Shown here: in pieces, positions 61,743 to 64,000 of the stretch | How the letters are laid out: every line of letters starts with the position of its first letter | How positions within the stretch are numbered: the first letter of the stretch is position 1 | Origin: Chitinophaga sp. YR573 | GTDB taxonomy: Bacteria; Bacteroidota; Bacteroidia; Chitinophagales; Chitinophagaceae | Direction: 5' to 3' | DNA length: 64,000 nucleotides | Assembly: GCF_900110995.1 (NCBI RefSeq) | Contig: NZ_FOJF01000001.1 | Location: 141,199-205,198 of the forward strand | Made by a program: the position numbers and the translations under genes | The notes under the pieces: generated by a model | The model's input: only the letters and a program-made list of their open reading frames with translations | What the model was told of the DNA's origin: nothing | Databases searched by the model: none

Positions 61743-62900
61743 TTAAAGCGGTTTCAGCTTCAGCAAACTATCCATTGACATCATTTGCGGTGCAATCACA
61801 GCACCATCGCGTAAACGATCGAGGCCAGTATACACAATTCTCTCACCTGGTTGTACTCCTTTCTCCACAAAATAGTATGAGCTATTCTTGCCGGAGATAG
61901 TGATAAGTTTACTCACCACTTTGTTACTGTCTCCTACTGCAAATACAAACACCTTATCCTGTAATTCGAAAGTAGCTTCCTGTGGGATCAGTAATGCTGA
62001 CGCAAACTGTTCAGGAATCTTTACCCTACCGGTATTTCCGGAACGCAACAGACCAGCTGCATTAGGGAATACAGCGCGGAAGCTGATAGCCCCGATGCTC
62101 TTGTCAAACTGTCCTTCTATGGTTTCTACACGGCCTTTTTCCTGGTAAATACTGTTATCAGCCAGTACCAGTTCTACAGGAGGTAATTTCTTCACCTTAT
62201 CCTGCACCGTTTTACCTTCTGTTTTATTTTTAAACTGTAAGAAGTCAACTTCACTCATGGAGAAATAAGCATATACTTCGCTTACATCAGACAACATTGT
62301 TAATGCCTGTGCATCTCCCTTGCCTACCAGACTACCGATTTTGAAAGGAATTCTGCCAATGTAACCACTTACCGGTGCTGAGATTAGGGTATAACCCAGG
62401 TTGATACGGGCATTGCTTACCATCGCCTGTGCCTGTGCAACATTTGCTTTTGCTGCCTGATAAGCTGCGTTCGCTGTTTTCAGCTGCACATCAGACACTA
62501 CATTATTCTGTACCAGTGGTGTAAGACGGTTCACTTCTACTTCCGCCTTTTCTTCATTGGCTTTTGCGGCCTGCAAAGAAGCAGCTGTATTGCTTAACTG
62601 TTCCTGATAAGTACGTTCGTTGATTCTGAATAAAGGCTGGCCCGCTTTTACATACGCACCTTCATCTACGAATATTTTATCGAGATAACCATCTACCTGG
62701 GCGCGGATCTCTACGTTCACCTTACCTTCTACGGTAGCGTTATATTCACGGTAAGTAGTGGCTGGAACAGCAGCTACTTTTAATACCGGCAGTTCAGCAG
62801 GAGGCATACCGGCATTCTCTGTTTTGGCAGAAGAACTGGCGCATCCGGTCAATACGGCCAGAAGAAGCATGGTATAAATAAAGCCCACTGGCTTATACAT
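61743..62900 (-). CDS. RND efflux membrane-fusion adaptor (AcrA/MexA type lipoprotein)
   Basis: 385 residues from ATG 62900, which gives a good lipoprotein signal (LTGC, Cys20); ATG 62927 is possible. Typical order: lipoyl half motif YNATVEGKVNVEIRAQVDGYLDKIFVDEGAYVKAGQPLF, helical hairpin (about 95-165), second lipoyl motif SAPVSGYIGRIPFKIGSLVG, then beta-barrel. First gene of the three-gene pump operon, about 360 nt downstream of an AraC regulator gene in the same direction. Confidence 0.93.
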   Translation of the reverse strand: MYKPVGFIYTMLLLAVLTGCASSSAKTENAGMPPAELPVLKVAAVPATTYREYNATVEGKVNVEIRAQVDGYLDKIFVDEGAYVKAGQPLFRINERTYQEQLSNTAASLQAAKANEEKAEVEVNRLTPLVQNNVVSDVQLKTANAAYQAAKANVAQAQAMVSNARINLGYTLISAPVSGYIGRIPFKIGSLVGKGDAQALTMLSDVSEVYAYFSMSEVDFLQFKNKTEGKTVQDKVKKLPPVELVLADNSIYQEKGRVETIEGQFDKSIGAISFRAVFPNAAGLLRSGNTGRVKIPEQFASALLIPQEATFELQDKVFVFAVGDSNKVVSKLITISGKNSSYYFVEKGVQPGERIVYTGLDRLRDGAVIAPQMMSMDSLLKLKPL

Positions 62901-63024
62901 GTTGTTGTGTTGAAATAATTGAGTCATAATAAGGTAAATGTTTTTTGTTTTTGCAATAGCTTTCCACCCCGCATTACTGCGGCAATGAATAATCAAATAA
63001 TGACAGCTACTGGGTTTTAGAGGT

Positions 63025-63085
63025 CACTTTTCCCGGCTGATACGGAAAAGTGAATAAAGTAGCTTGACGTAGTTATAACACTACG
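63025..63085. promoter_or_regulatory. Inverted repeats upstream of the efflux operon
   Basis: CACTTTTCC/GGAAAAGTG (63025-63033 and 63044-63052, perfect 9-bp) and CGTAGT-tataac-ACTACG (63068-63085, perfect 6-bp) lie between the pump operon and the AraC gene. The second contains the same CGTAGT/ACTACG half-sites as the marR operator. No TAnnTTTG box is clear. The remaining part of this 360-nt gap shows only AT-rich sequence. Confidence 0.5.
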
Positions 63086-63260
63086 AACAGGCTTCTTGTT
63101 TTCTGTTTTACTGCTAAAGAGAATAATGAATAATAAAGATTAGCAGGCGCGATAATTATACTTCATGGGCGTGCGGTTTTAAGATGATGTTCAACAACGA
63201 TTAATGAACTGTACAAAAGTACTATGGATAAAGACGATATACACTTAACTAATTACGGGA

Positions 63261-64000
63261 TTAATTGTACTTTTCACGGATACTTTTCTGGAAAACAGCA
63301 GGCGTATGACCCGTATGTTTTTTAAAGAACCGGTTAAAGTACCCGTCATCCTCAAAGTTAAGCTGCCAGGCAATTTCCTTGATGCTATGCTCATTCCAGA
63401 ACAACAATCTTTTCGCCTCCGTAACACGTCTTTCATCAATGATCTGTTTCGCGGTCTTACCCACAACAGATTTAACTGTATCATTCAAATGACCAGGCGT
63501 CACATACATCATATCTGCATAATGACCTACCTGCGTTTTATCCTTATAATGTACATCAGACAATTCTTTAAACTGCCGTACAATGCGGTTCTGCACGGTA
63601 TCGGCCTGTATCGCGGCAATATCACGTTGTGGTAAACGTGCACTTGCGGCCATCAGTGAATTCAGTAAATTACGGATGATCACTTCACGCAACGGCAACT
63701 GACTATCCATCTCCTTCATTATCAGTTTTGCATAGGCCATCAGCTCTTTCAATTGTCCTTCCGTGAGTTGTACCACAGGTGTCTGAAATACACAGGCCGA
63801 CCAGCACAACATCCCACCCAGCGCATCTTCGCAGAGAAACTCTTCTTCAAATGCCACACTCACTATCTCGCATAAACTATCACCCATGTACTGATGTATC
63901 TGATCAGGTGATAACAAAATAAGCGCGGGCGCTTTTACCGTATGTTTTTCAAAATCTATGAACAATGTCATCTCTCCGGAAAGAACAAGCATTATATTAT
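63261..64000 (-). CDS. AraC-family transcriptional regulator (partial)
   Basis: At least 246 residues; the frame is open to the window edge, so the N-terminus is missing. The visible part begins inside a cupin sensor (VLSGEMTLFIDFE, SPDQIHQYMGD) and ends with two HTHs (VGHYADMMYVTPGHLNDTVKS and IKEIAWQLNFEDDGYFNRFFKKHTGHTPAVF), the AraC signature. It probably controls the efflux operon next to it. Confidence 0.9.
   Translation of the reverse strand, partial: NIMLVLSGEMTLFIDFEKHTVKAPALILLSPDQIHQYMGDSLCEIVSVAFEEEFLCEDALGGMLCWSACVFQTPVVQLTEGQLKELMAYAKLIMKEMDSQLPLREVIIRNLLNSLMAASARLPQRDIAAIQADTVQNRIVRQFKELSDVHYKDKTQVGHYADMMYVTPGHLNDTVKSVVGKTAKQIIDERRVTEAKRLLFWNEHSIKEIAWQLNFEDDGYFNRFFKKHTGHTPAVFQKSIREKYN

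Overview
The window is a Bacteroidota chromosome segment. The supporting signs are TTG-N17-20-TAnnTTTG promoters, near absence of Shine-Dalgarno sites, a type IX secretion sorting domain on a host surface protein, and signal peptides ending in A-Q. A Chitinophaga-like (Chitinophagaceae) host is my best guess from the overall gene style, not something proven here. About 1-49.3 kb is a prophage whose left end lies outside the window. From about 49.3 kb onward is ordinary host chromosome.

PROPHAGE, all on the + strand up to 47.2 kb. 0-4.6 kb holds a protein with near-identical 27-residue repeats and a recombination module (SbcC/Rad50-like ATPase, RecT-like annealase, metallo-beta-lactamase-fold protein, NinB-like protein). 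4.7-18.2 kb holds replication and DNA processing: two SNF2-type helicases, a Lin1244/DUF4373-type initiator, DnaB, two PD-(D/E)XK-type nucleases, a C5-cytosine and an N4/N6 DNA methyltransferase, an HNH-like protein, a deoxyribosyltransferase-like protein and many small unknowns. 18.2-31.8 kb holds packaging and head genes (ParB-like, terminase small and large, portal, SPP1 gp7-like, scaffold, decoration protein, major capsid, connectors, tail tube, tail chaperone with a probable -1 frameshift). A four-gene glycosyltransferase/methyltransferase cassette is inserted between terminase and portal. 31.8-44.8 kb holds the tape measure, Dit/Tal-like proteins, a collar-domain fibre, and then three tail-fibre-like proteins that each carry an N-terminal export signal. 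One of these is a sialidase-type propeller joined to an arabinofuranosidase-like domain. 44.8-46.4 kb is a lysis cassette: holin-like, TM plus coiled coil, a lipoprotein with a C-terminal TM (unimolecular-spanin topology), and endolysin. 46.4-49.3 kb has tandem terminators, a small gene with its own promoter and terminator (moron-like), two HTH regulators, two small reverse-strand genes, TGTTCG operators and a tyrosine integrase. The integrase abuts a tRNA-Ser(UGA), the likely attachment site. The long tape measure and absence of sheath genes indicate a siphovirus.

Four sites in the prophage share an unusual promoter in which the spacer itself is conserved (AAGTACGG just upstream of TAATTTTG). 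They precede the ParB/terminase genes, the large terminase, the scaffold/capsid genes and the fibre genes, so they look like a phage-specific late promoter set.

HOST, 49.3-64 kb. A T9SS-sorted surface protein is followed by a reverse-strand operon of thiD with a DoxX-like, a DUF2071-like, a methyltransferase-like and a small membrane protein. A MarR regulator lies divergent from thiD with a palindromic operator between them, followed by two GNAT acetyltransferases and a thioredoxin-fold protein lacking its CxxC. Last comes a complete RND efflux operon (adaptor, pump, outer-membrane factor; reverse strand) and an AraC regulator cut by the window edge.
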